Translations under genes and position numbers: made by a program | Assembly (NCBI RefSeq): GCF_023856365.1 | Contig: NC_064551.1 | Coordinates: 1,940,501-2,004,500 of the forward strand | Direction: 5' to 3' | Origin: Brienomyrus brachyistius | Lineage: Eukaryota; Chordata; Actinopteri; Osteoglossiformes; Mormyridae | DNA length: 64,000 bases | Shown: positions 39,176-50,518 of the stretch, piece after piece | Numbering within the stretch: position 1 is the first letter of the stretch | Layout of the letters: each line of letters opens with the position of its first letter | Notes under the pieces: generated by a model | The model's input: only the letters and a program-made list of their open reading frames with translations | Databases searched by the model: none | What the model was told of the DNA's origin: nothing

Positions 39176-41527
39176 GGTGTGGGTTCTTGTGGCTGGATCT
39201 TCTGCTCTGCTGCAGTCAGCAGAATGCTAAGCACAGTGCCTTTCTGTGCCACTTCCTAATGCTCCACGACGGCCATCCTTCTGAAACTTTCATGCAGTGT
39301 ATTAAGATTATTTTAATCTGGTGTGTAGCCAAATGGGAGCATCACTGTTGCATTTGAATTTAAGTCATTCTTGTGAAACTGGATTCCCAATGAAAGCCCC
39401 AAATCTTATATAAACTCACCATGTAATATTTTCCCATGTGGACAGCACATGTTGCCCAGTCACATGACAGATACCACGTGATCAAGATAAATTAAACGCT
39501 CAATCTGCTATATATTATAATAATGCGAGTGCAGGTCTTTTGTTTTAATTAAATCAAATAACCAGTTAAGCTGGGAGTATTTGAATAATATTACAATTGG
39601 AAAATATAAGCTTGTCAGAGATTTTTTGCATTTCTTTTTTTTTTAAATGCGTGGGAAACGAAAATGTACAGTGAAGTATTTAAACATCCTTACGACTCAT
39701 TTAGCAACTACGAGAATTATGAAGGAGAGATTAACCATCCAGAATTTTCCAGCCCGTGTGTCCATCTCACCCGTTTTACACAAAGTATCCACACTATTCT
39801 TTTATCTTTGTACAAGACAGTGTTTCAAATGACATCAATAGCGATGTTGCCATTTAAAATATCCAGCCATTACTTTGTCTCTGTTTTCTTCTCAAGGACA
39901 ACTGTCATGTTCCAAGACATGGAGGAGACAGGAGCAGGAATAAAGGCAAACCAGATTCAGAGCGAACTGAACAGACCAACAAATGCACAACTAACAAAAG
40001 GAAAAGCAGTGAAGCAAGCGAGCACACACTAGGATGCCGTCAATGACCAGACTGCGGAGCACAGGACTGGGAGGCACTCTTATACATCACTAATGAGGGA
40101 GCAGACAAGAGGCAGCTGGAGTCAGGCACAGGAGGGCTGAAAGGTAAGACAAATTAGCAACACGTGTCGCTCATTAGAGGGAAAGAACAAGGGGGCATGA
40201 ATGCAGCGCGTGACAACAATTGTATAATCTACCTGATTCTATAAGTACTTGGCTGTAGAAGGATTAAATCTGTTCAGCTTGACACTTGCAAAGCAGGACA
40301 ATAGCGAGGCAGCAGCTCGACTCTCCGGGAAGTCTTAGAGATGCAGCTGGTTTATTTTTATTTTAAAAACTGAATATCGGACACACTTACGCCAGTAACG
40401 GAAACTGTCAGGACTGCCTTCATCACCACAGTTTCACCTGCATATTTCTTTTCTCCAAGCCTGAGCTACACAGTCAGCTTTTGGAGATAACCTTCAGCAA
40501 GAGCCACTGGGTAGGTTCTGTCAAGATCCTCTAGACTAGACAAGACATGATAGGAAACACATTGCTTTCTTACACACCGAGTAAGTCCGCCACATGCTGC
40601 AGAAACACAAGCTAGAATAAGTCAGACCAGAAGACGTAAAGTCGCAGTGACGACGGAAATGGTGAGGTTGAGGCTTTCGGCTCGGCCCCTGAATCTGTCA
40701 CTGGGTTTGTGTCCCGCGAGTGACACAGGAGCCGAAATAAACAGCAGCACTGGAGCGCAGTGATGGCAGGCCTCCAACCTGTCATAAATAAATCTCAATC
40801 AAGACCCTGTGTGCGTCATGTTTATTCGCAAGACACCTAAACTCCTCGTGTCTGATTACTGCCAGTGAAGATAAAGTCATTCCGATTATTTTAAAGGGAA
40901 AGTAAGTCCCACTATTTGGTCCGAAAACGCATTGCCGTTTTCGTCATGGTCACCAAAACAAAATGCAGATGAGGATCAGGTGGAAATAAATGAGTATCTT
41001 TTTACTGACACATGGCAGGGTGAGCTATTTTGAAAAGGCGGTTAATGTGCTTGTAAATTCACGGTTCACGTCATGTTTTATGACTGGGCAAAAAAGATGG
41101 CAACAATGAACACACTGTGCTGAATTTAGCGAATCTGGCTGAGGCACGGAAACATTTCGCATAGGAACTCAGCTTTTTTTTTTTAGCTTCCAGAGAGTTA
41201 TCTTAACCTTTACACTCCGTCAAGGGATCTACCGTTACCCCGGACAAAAGATTTTCATTATATCGCATTTCAAATTATAAGAAAGGAGAAAATTTGTTTG
41301 CACAGGCACTCAAGTATTGGCACTTAAGTTTAATTGTAGACGCCGGCTCCTTCATTCACAGGTGAAGTAACACGTAGCGGATTTTGTGTTTTCACTTATT
41401 GCTTGATAGGCGATTACACTGCTGATGCTATGAACATCAGCGCTGCAGCATGACGTGCTAATCAGATTAACAAGGCTGCAGAAAATAGGCGCCTGGGGTC
41501 ATGCAGAGAGAAACGGCATGACTCACA

Positions 41528-41697
41528 CTCCAAAGGCGTAAATTATCAGCTGGTAACCTGAGATACGCACACACGGATCACATTTGACTGGACCATCGTA
41601 GGCGTAGGTGACAGTCCGGCTATTTGTAACTGAGAATTTCTGTAGCTTCAGATCCTCATGGTGAATGATCCAGTCCACATGGCTCACGCTGTTAAGT
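41528..41697 (-). other. Unidentified exon-like open frame
   Basis: On the minus strand a frame opens right after TTTTCTGCTCAG (acceptor-like, edge near 41697) and stays open to a GTGAGT donor at its 3' end. It encodes about 57 residues including DWIIHHEDLKLQKFS and PVKCDPCVRISGYQLI. The paired Cys and the good splice borders make it more exon-like than the chance frames nearby. I could not match it to a family, and no partner exon is certain. Confidence 0.25.
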
Positions 41698-42127
41698 CTG
41701 AGCAGAAAAATATCATCTTTCATTCACCCCCTTCACTAATCAGATGTCAGCCACACAGATCATCCGGGTCTGTCAAAGTCTTGCATGCTACCACAGAGCA
41801 AGGCAAAAATTTTTGCAAGGGCTGCATCTCAAAATTGTAGATATTTGAATATGGTTATCAACTGAAACCTTTATAACTACTCCGGAGATTTTTTTGACAG
41901 CGCTAATTAGAGCATGTGGTGTGGTAGCTCAGTGAACAGCACTGCTACGTGAGTGTAGTTTCCACCGCGGCCAGGAATATTTCGAGTTCCCTTTCCCATG
42001 TCTGTAAGTATTTCCTCTAACAATGCAAAAACAAGTAAGGACGCTTAACTGATGCCACTGACCTGCCATATAATGTGCACCCAACGCTGGACTGGCATTC
42101 TGAGCAGGTTGTGTTCTACCTTGGGAC

Positions 42128-43911
42128 TAGGGCTGCAGCTATCGATTATTTTAGTAATCGAGTATACTGTCGATTATTCCATCGATTTATCGAGTAATCG
42201 GATCAAAAAATTTTGTCTTATTAAAGAGCAATAGTAACTATTCAAAAAAGCAAAAATAGACGGGTCTCTTAAAATGAACAACTCATGGGTTTCCTCTTTA
42301 GGAACATTTTTAATGATTGAACTAAACCCTTTTAGTGCATTGATGTACATGTTTGTTTGTTTTTTAAAGAAAACACTTTCTTAAATGCAAAAATAAAATA
42401 ATGTCAAATAAAATTACCAAAAAAAGGCATACATATATCTTAAACTAAGGCATAAATTAAAATTACTCTCTGTATTCCTGTACATTTGAGGCATAAAAAA
42501 GTTCTGACAGGATTGTATCTACTGGATGAGGTAGGACTGGTGTGTGCATGTTCATGTGTGTGTAAGTGAATGTGAGAGAGAGTGTGTGTGTTTGAGTGTG
42601 TTAGAGAATGAGTGTGTGTGTGTCAGCCTTTAAAGGGGCATGTGGCGGTTGCAATGAAGAAAAGTGAGCATCTCAACATGCTAAGAACTGAGGCTTGTCC
42701 TCCGCAATGACGCAATGTTTCCTGCTGCAGAAAATATACGTTCTGATGGTATAGATGTTGCACAGAAAGCACTTTGCTATTTATATTATTAATATTATTA
42801 TAATTATGTAATATTATTCATATTAATGTAAATCTGCAAAATAATATTACTAAACCCTTGAAACAGATCTAGCTGAGTACGCCCCATGCTCCCCTTTAGA
42901 CTCACCCCTGCATGCTAGCTGCAGGTATCACTGTGACAAAGTGTGACGTACGGCTGCTGTCAGCCTGCTGCAAGTTGCCAAATTTAAATATTATGTCAAA
43001 CTAAGCTAACAGTTTATCTGCATACAAGCAGCTTCTGTTTTATCTTGTATAGCTTTACTGTAACCTTGCTGCTATGTAAGACAAACGGCGGTGGATGGGA
43101 GCAGCTGAAAACATCGCTTTTCTTTACCTTTCAGCTTGTTGAACAGCTGGTTTGATTACGGACTCTCGCCAGCTCTTTACCAGTAAAGGTTTAGTTGCGA
43201 TTACAAGCACTGCTGCTGTTTTCCTTCACTGCACCTGAGTTCACCGTCTCTGTAACGGAACCGTCTCTTTGCTCTTAGTGTTTAGACGGGCTCCAGCTCC
43301 ATGTTAAACTACGACAGCATCATTTTCACCGCTGTTACGTTATCAGTGTTTTTTTGAGGAAAAAAGGGGCTTTTTTGAGGGGCTGCTTGGGCTGAATCTT
43401 GTTATACTTTTTTTATTCACACATATGCCCATAAATTTGTTTCTATCACAGGTCTATTTCAGCCGCGAATGTGAGTGAAACGCTCGCGCTTACCTTGTAC
43501 CGGTTCCGCTCTGTGGACTGGATGCATAGACTGCGTGCTTTCTGTGGAGATGTTAAATCATAAACATTGTGCTATTGTGGAAAGCTAATTCGGTTTTACA
43601 ATGGACACACTGTACAGTATTTTCGCTTTTCTTTTGTTTGAAATGGTCCCAAACTCTAGACATTTTTCTTCTCCTTCGACTTTCCTCACTATTTTCCCTG
43701 TCTTCCTCCATCGCGCCATCAAATCAAACCTGCTACACGTAATGCAGCGTAAGCACACTGTGCGACAGTAATAATCCTCCGGGTGAAACACGCTGATCAC
43801 TAAGCAGTACGTAGTCGTGCGGATTACACGAAGCATCGAAGCAAATAATTTGCATCGAGGATTTTTTGTAATCCAGTTATTTGAGTTACTCGATGAATCA
43901 TTGCAGCCCTA
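42128..43911. mobile_element. hAT-like element, about 1.8 kb, non-autonomous
   Basis: The ends are TIR-like: TAGGGCTGCAGC at the left and ATTGCAGCCCTA at the right. Each is followed inward by AT-rich, ATCGAT-type subterminal sequence (ATCGATTATT and TCGAGTAA on both sides), typical of the fish CAGGGCTGCA hAT group. The interior has no transposase frame; it holds a (TG)n-like patch at 42540-42620. The flanking 8-mers (CTTGGGAC and CAACAATG) do not match, so the target-site duplication is lost or the borders are slightly off. Confidence 0.65.
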
Positions 43912-44303
43912 CAACAATGCAAGCAGTCACTTCCCCATGGACACAGCACCTCACAGCTTGTTATTTCATGATTGCTCTGACTACTCAGGCACTTAGAAGC
44001 CTAAGGGTAGCAGATGTGCATTAAGCATTACATTTAGCCTCGCTGTAAAATCAAACTACACACACTCCACTCACAGACATTCAAGCTCTGTTGTTGAGTC
44101 TGACCTGTTTGAGAAAACATTCAGAGATATCATATTTTCTACATTCAGGCAACATCAACCTTTTTTGAGCTTCTGGTAATAAATGTCAGTCATATCATTA
44201 ACCAGAACAGATATACTGAAGCAATGTCTATTGGCAAGAAAATCATTAATTAAAATAATCAAATGATATTAATCATTGTGTTTTATAACTTGTGTATTCT
44301 TTA

Positions 44304-44530
44304 TGATCTTTTGATCATTTCCTGTAATGCAACCACATCCTTCACCAGCGTGGAGGTGCTTTTCATGCCTCTAGAGAGTCTCATATACAGAATATTGACC
44401 TGGGAAATGGCGGGGTGCAGCCATTCATTCAGAAAAGTGCCAGTATTGAAGTACTGAAGAAAGACTTCGTATCCCAACATGCACTGCACAGCTGTCCCAT
44501 ACCCCTGAAAGTTCCCTAAAGCAAACTCAG
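44304..44530 (-). other. Unidentified exon-like open frame with stop codon
   Basis: After an acceptor-like TTTTAATAAACAG a minus-strand frame of about 75 codons runs to a TAA. It includes LGNFQGYGTAVQCMLGYEVF and ends VVALQEMIKRS. It looks like a terminal coding exon. No confident family; a faint likeness to helical-cytokine helices is not enough to name it. It lies between the hAT-like element and the SNX14 relic. Confidence 0.22.
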
Positions 44531-44891
44531 CCCTGTTTATTAAAATGCCAGCAAACACAACAAAACAACCAGTTTTATTATATTTGAAATATGTTTGGAT
44601 ATTGCAAGAGTAAAATATCCAATCAGCAGACAGCTACCGCACAGGGGCGTACATATAAATTCTGGCCCCCTAACACGATGGCATCCTGATGCCTCTGCAC
44701 AATTTTACATAAATTATTATGCATTTGTGACAGAGCGCTGTGTTCCTGGCGATGGGCAGCACATGTTCAGCACAGCATTATCTCTGCTCATAAGTGGAGC
44801 TCACTAGGGGGCAGTATTGTACTCTGATCTCGAAGGTCTCCTTCTATTCGCCCAGCCAATAGGCTGAGCCCGTTTTCTTCCTCTCCCCCAG

Positions 44892-45497
44892 CCCGAGCCG
44901 GCTACAGGCCCCACATCAGCTCTGGTGCCGTTCTTGCAGAAGTATTCTGAGTCACGCAACAGAAAGTCATCTGTAAGAACGTTTGCTTCTTTCCTGCAGT
45001 CGTCAACTGCCATAGCACTGGCCTTCACTCACCACTCACCCCCCTCATGTCTGTAGGTGCTAAAACTGGAACTGAAAGAGATCCGTGGCGAGCAGGACCT
45101 CCTGTTCTGCTTCATGAATTTCCTAAAACAGGAAGGTGCAGTGCATGTGCTGCAGTTTTGCCTGGCTGTAGGTGAGTTCAGGGCTCTGCTTTACTTCTAC
45201 ACTAAGGCACGGCCTGGATCTCTAAGAAGAGTCCCAGAGAGCACCACCCAGAGTGCAGGAACAATGGAAAGGGATGTTTTACTAGGCTAAATTTACATGA
45301 TCAGTGACCTTTTTGCTACTATTTTTTATTTTTACCCCCAGAGGAATTCAACGACAAAATCTTGTGCCCAGAGCTGAGCGATTCTCAGATGCAGGCCCTG
45401 CACGAGGAGGTGAAGCAGCTCTACGAGACCTACTGTCTGGACGAGAGCATCGACAAGATCCGCTTCGACCCCGTCATTGTGGAAGAAATACGGAAGA
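44892..45497 (+). pseudogene. SNX14: SNX14 relic: linker and first two RGS-domain exons, still intact
   Basis: Three exons with clean borders. 44892-44972 ends in LVPFLQKYSESRNRKSS. 45057-45171 holds [15 protein letters not shown] and [20 protein letters not shown]. 45342-45497 holds [17 protein letters not shown] and [20 protein letters not shown]. Phases are 0, 0, 1 and 1. No stop or frameshift lies within these exons. The next RGS exon, which completes the helical bundle, cannot be found in the following 390 bp. Confidence 0.88.
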
Positions 45498-45889
45498 GTA
45501 AGCTCACGAGACACGGGACGTTGCGGGATAACGGGCAGGAGGTTCTCAGGCTCTTTTTGAGGAAAGTGAACGAACAAATTCAGCGAAAGGTTCACATGCA
45601 GTCGGGGTGAAGTGCTGCATGTCTAAGGTGGAGAGAGCATGTGTGTCTCACGTGGCATGTGACCTTGGCTTGGAGTTCCTCGGCTTCAACATCCTGCTTC
45701 CTCGGGTCGTAATTCTGATCTGCTCTAGCTGTTTGTTTTACTTGCCAATCTTGCTGATGTTAAGTTCACACGTGGTGCCTGTAGGAATCTGACTTCTTCC
45801 CCTTATCGCTCAGTTGCTCAGGGAAGGGAAGGTACCCATGGAGGGTAGTCAGCGTTCGTTGTACATTTTCCCCCTTTTCTCGACTGCAG

Positions 45890-47976
45890 TACTTCACACA
45901 TCTACTGAAGGGGGCCGAATCTCCGGTCAAGAGCTCCCGGCAGAGCAGGTTGGCGTGTGTCCACATCCGCCTCCCACCTTACTCTGCACCCCATGCGGTG
46001 TTTATGTTGGAATGGCCTGCTTGTCACGCCCACGTGTACTGTGTTACTTTACAACCTCCGTGTTGTTATAACTTGGAGTTCTGTCTTTTACGTCTGATTG
46101 CGTCTCTTCTGACCCAGAGTGCCACAAGCTGCTCATATAAGGCCTTCGAGACACTGAGCCTCTTTTTAAGCTTTTCTTATTAAGCGTGAGATGCCGAGTA
46201 GAGTTTGTCTGGCTGCGTTAAAACAAAAAAAATATTTTAAAAAAATGATTAAAAATCTAGCAGCTTTAATTCCATGTACGTGTTGTTCCAGAAATAGCCT
46301 GAATTTGGATGACATCAGGTAAGTATTTTTCCGGCACGACACTGGCCTGATCTCCTTCTCACTCCTGCATGTGAGATATCAGCTGTCCTGGGGGGGTGTC
46401 GCTTGCTAGCCAGCTGACCGTAGCATGTATGTAAGGCAGGACATGCTTTAGTTTGTAAATGCATTTATAATTTGGAATGCATCTTTTGAAAAGCGCTGTC
46501 AACTTTGCAGCATTGCAAGTCAAAGCCTATTCTTTTCAGGTTAGTTGTGCAATTGAAAGTGGGTGGCAAGTATTTTCTTACCGTGGAGGGAAGGTGCTGG
46601 CCAACACACGCGAGGGGTCTGGCACATGCACACTGCGAGGCTGGCTCGTGCCCGTGCCCGTGACTGAGAATTATTTCGCGCTTGCTGGCTGTTTGAGTTT
46701 AAAGATCTGTCTGATTTATAAAACACGGCATGTGAATTTTTCCTCGCCTCTGAGAAAGACGCCGTTAAATGGCTTGTATGCAATCATGATTGTACGGCTT
46801 CACGGCCGTCGGAGGGCTGTAACGTCCCACTGAGCTGCACTGCGGGCGCCTCTCCTTCCCCTCTCTTACCCGCCGGCAGCCCCAGTGCCGGAAGGAGCGT
46901 TACGTGGGGCCCATTACCATGGTAATTAGTTCAGTCAAATGCCTGAAAGTTTCAGCACTGGCAGGGTTAATGCCGCCCGCTTATTTTACAGGCATTCTCT
47001 GCAGCTGTATGATGTCCACATCACTGCAGAGAGGCTGTATGTCCTCGACACTCGCTGTTCACCACCCCCCCGTTCTGTGTTCAGTCACTGCCCCCCCCCC
47101 CATACACCTCTGCCTGGTATTCTTGGGGTGGGGGACACCTCAAGACCCTTGATATACTCCTTGTACTGTGCTTCTCTGTCACCATTTATGAACTACATCA
47201 GTCCTGGCAACTAACCGCCTGGATATTACCCTGCGATGTCTTGACATTTTGAAAGTAGGTTTGGGAACGTTTAATCTTGTTCCACCACATTTTCCGTGTC
47301 TAAAGGCACTGAAATTTCAGATCTTGATGATTTTGCGGCGGAAGTGAAGAGAAAACAACATGGCAGGCATTTTTCCAGCCATTAATAAGATTTTGAAACA
47401 AACAGCGCTGAAGTGAAACATCGGAGGATGACTGCGTGTGCGAATATCTACTCTCTGTTTTTGAGATCTACTTCACAGAATGTTTGGAGGATGCAGCAGA
47501 AGACTGTAAAGGGGATGTAGTGTGTTTACGTTACGGGAAAACTGTTTGACTTTATCCTGCTTCAGCCCTACCGTCATGGTCATGGTCATTGCAGAGGCAG
47601 GTCTCAAAGCCGGGGTGCACGCTGCATGGGAGGCCACACACACACACCCACACACTGTTAGTAGTCATATAGTCTGAGCAGTTTAGAGATGACATTTAGC
47701 TTGAGGTCCTTGGGTGGGAATGCAAATCAAAGAGGAACACCCCCCCCCCCCCCCCCCCCCCGCGTGTCATGTGCACAGAACAGAGTTTCCCAGTGAGATC
47801 CGTGACGGTAGGAATGCGGATGCATCCACACCGACGTTCAGCCGCTTCCCACAGAATGAACGGTTTTCTCTCTCCTCATGAACACGTGCCCTCCGAAGGC
47901 TGATCCTGTTATCTTTGTCTGGCTGGAGGGGGCTATGCTGCCGCTCTACGGGCCCCCGGAGGGCGAGGACGACATG
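45890..47976 (+). pseudogene. SNX14: SNX14 relic: inter-domain linker exons, partly eroded
   Basis: 45890-45948 reads YFTHLLKGAESPVKSSRQS, with a weak donor (GTTGGC). 46292-46318 reads NSLNLDDI, with a consensus GTAAGT donor. 47926-47976 reads EGAMLPLYGPPEGEDDM, but its acceptor is not evident and its upstream part is lost. A run of 22 C at 47740-47761 lies between. The acidic and phosphosite linker before the PX domain was not seen. Confidence 0.75.
47740..47761. repeat. C homopolymer (22 nt)
   Basis: Uninterrupted run of 22 C in the SNX14 relic, followed by CGCG. Confidence 0.9.
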
Positions 47977-48087
47977 GTACTGCCCCCTTAGGCTCCCCAG
48001 GCACTGTCTTTTATTGCTTTCTTTACATTGAATGTTGCTGGGGTTTAAGTATTTATGTTTGAAGAGCTGAGAGGGATTATTTTTCAG

Positions 48088-48995
48088 TCAGACATGCGAC
48101 TGAGAGCTGGTCCATCTTCAGGCGATACCTCGAATTCTATGTCCTCGAGTCGAAACTTACCGAGTTTCACGGTGGGTGTCACGCTCCTTCCATTACATCT
48201 CTCCTCTTTTGTCTCCCCTGTATTTCGCTTCTTCTCACCGTTTGTCCAGAGTTACTGGGAACCTGTAATATTGGGCCCCAGTTGACCCAAAGCGATGTCA
48301 TTCAATCTTAATCTAATTAGCTGTGGCGTCAATATGAAATGCTAAAGCGTGAAATTACTGGTTAAGCCCGGTCTGTTGTTCTATTTCATAGGCTCCTTTC
48401 CGGATGCCCAGCTACCATCCAAATGAGGGAGGAGTTTGACGAATATCTCCAGGTATTCATTAAAGGGAGGGGGGACAGAATGTTTAGTTCTGCATTTTTC
48501 CTGATTCAAAAACTCACACCAAGCACTGATGCCGCAGGTGTAACTGTCCTACACTGACACTGTATATCCGCAGTCATACCATTTATGTATTACCAGTTTT
48601 ATAGAGGGTTTTGAGAATTAATTTTATGTTTCTTATACTCTGTAATGTTGCAGCTGTCCCATCTGAATACTAAACAAATGAACATTGTAGCCCTCGTCTC
48701 TATTAAATGAAACCTGCGATTCTCATTTTAAGGAGAGGAGTTCTTATGAGAACCTTTTCAGTGCCCTTGTTGAGCTGACAGTGCTGCATGCAGTGCAGCT
48801 TCACTAAAACTGATGGTAGCTAATTGAAAAGTAACCCCTGAAGATTCCATTTGGTCAGTGGCCTGCATGCTGTCGTTCCCAGAAACTACTGCTGCACCCG
48901 GAGCTCAGCAACAACCAACTTCTGGCTGGGCTTCCTGTCTCCAAACAGCTTGGAGTCGCAGTTCCTGGAAAAGATGCTCCCAGACGTAAACTTGG
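48088..48995 (+). pseudogene. SNX14: SNX14 relic: PX-domain exons with two frameshifts
   Basis: 48088-48171 is intact ([20 protein letters not shown]). In 48392-48452, SFPDAQLPSK is followed directly by REEFDEYLQ in another frame; about 40 bp that normally encode the IIGPKNYEFL region are gone, and TGA is read at 48423-48425. 48883-48995 starts KLLLHPELSNNQLLAG, then continues as FLSPNSLESQFLEKMLPDV only in the +1 frame, so one base is inserted near 48941. Confidence 0.85.
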
Positions 48996-49247
48996 GTACA
49001 TGGCAGTACTGTCCAGCTGATTAACTAACCGCCTGTCCACTGTAATGATAATTTGACAACTATACTTCCTTTGGGCTGCTTATTGCAGGGCTGAACTGTC
49101 ACAAACCCCGTTTCATGAGCCTGAAATGCTCTGCAATGTACTCTGCCTTACACCCTAATAGACAAATCATTACTTATGTTAATTCTTTTTGATTTTCTCC
49201 ATACCTCATGAAAACCAGCAGTAGTAGGAATGAAATCCAGACTCAGC

Positions 49248-50518
49248 AAGCCTGGCTGTGTTGTTGTGCAGTGGGGAAGCTCAGAGATGGCCTGGCTGTG
49301 TTGTTGTGCAGTGGGGAAGCTCAGAGATGGCCTGGCTGTGTAGTAGTGCAGTGGGGAAGCTCAGATATGACCCTGGCTGTGTTGTTGTGCAGTGGGGAAG
49401 CCCAGAGACGACCTGGCTGTGTTATTGTGCAGTGAGGAAGCTCGGAAATGACCCTGGCTGTGTAGTAGTGCAGTGGGGAAGCTCAGAGATGACTTGGCTG
49501 TGTTGTAGTGTAGTGAGGAAGCTCAGAGATGACCCTGGCAGTGTTGTAGTGCCATGGGGAAGCTCAGAGATGACCTGGCTGTGTTGTAGTGCAGTGGGGA
49601 AGCTCAAAGATGGCCTGGCTGTGTTGTAGTGCAGTGGGGAAGCTCAGAGATGACCCTGACAGTGTTGTAGGCAGTGGGGAAGCTCAGAGATGACCTGGCT
49701 GTGTTGTAGTGCAGTGGGGAAGCTCAGAGATGACCCTGGCAGTGTTGCAGCTGGTGGGGAAACTCAGAGATGACCCTGGCAGTGTTGTAGCGCAGTGGGG
49801 AAGCTCAGAGATGACCTGGCTGTGTTGTAGTGCAGTGGGGAAGCTCAAAGATGGCCTGGCTGTGTTGCAGCTGGTGGGGAAACTCAGAGATGACCCTGGC
49901 AGTGTTGTAGCGCAGTGGGGAAGCTCAGAGATGACCTGGCTGTGTTGTACTGCAGTGGGGAAGCTCAAAGATGGCCTGGCTGTGTTGTAGTGCAGTGGGG
50001 AAGCTCAGAGATGAGCCTGACAGTGTTGTAGTGCAGTGGGGAAGCTCAGAGATGACCCTGGCAGTGTTGCAGGCAGTGGGGAAGCTCAGAGATGACCCTG
50101 GCAGTGTTGCAGCCAGTAGGGAAGCTCAGAGATGACCCTGGCAATGTTGTAGCGCAGTGGGGAAGCTCAGAGATGACCTGGTTGTGTTGTAGTGCAGTGG
50201 GGAAGCTCAGAGATGACACTGGCAGTGTTGCAGGCAGTGGGGAAGCTCAGAGATGACTCTGGCTGTGTTGCAGGCAGTGGGGAAGCTCAGAGATGACCCT
50301 GGCAGTGTTGCAGGCAGTGGGGAAGCTCAGAGATGACCCTGGCAGTGTTGCAGGCAGTGGGGAAGCTCAGAGATGACCCTGGCAGTGTTGCAGGCAGTGG
50401 GGAAGCTCAGAGATGACCCTGGCAGTGTTGCAGGCAGTGGGGAAGCTCAGAGATGACCCTGGCAGTGTTGCAGGCAGTGGGGAAGCTCAGAGATGACCCT
50501 GGCAGTGTTGCAGGCAGT
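49248..50518. repeat. 40-bp minisatellite, about 32 copies
   Basis: The consensus unit is ACCCTGGCAGTGTTGCAGGC then AGTGGGGAAGCTCAGAGATG. Two forms occur: CTGGCTGTGTTGTAGTGCAG (left and middle) and CTGGCAGTGTTGCAGGCAG (right). The last seven or so units (from about 50265) are nearly identical, which points to recent right-hand homogenisation. Copies abut directly with no spacers. It occupies the place of the missing SNX14 exons between 48995 and 52197. Frames of 60-120 codons on both strands are by-products. Confidence 0.95.

Noticed and set aside
39664..40220. Plus-strand 122-codon frame and the purine-rich sequence after it
   Set aside because: No splice support or domain; the 3' part resembles dispersed repeat sequence, but no ends could be defined.
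44304..44530. Helical cytokine (IL-6-like) identity for the orphan exon
   Set aside because: Likeness is limited to a few aromatic residues in one helix, and the downstream exon does not fit that family's layout.
47330..47375. Acidic frame near 47.3 kb as a further SNX14 exon
   Set aside because: The short stretch does not align convincingly with the SNX14 linker and lacks paired splice sites.
49208..49990. Repetitive frames on both strands resembling a tandem-repeat protein
   Set aside because: By-product of the 40-bp minisatellite, whose variants let frames run on either strand; no start context or splice support.
49248..50518. CRISPR-like array
   Set aside because: Repeats abut without spacers and the setting is a vertebrate intron.
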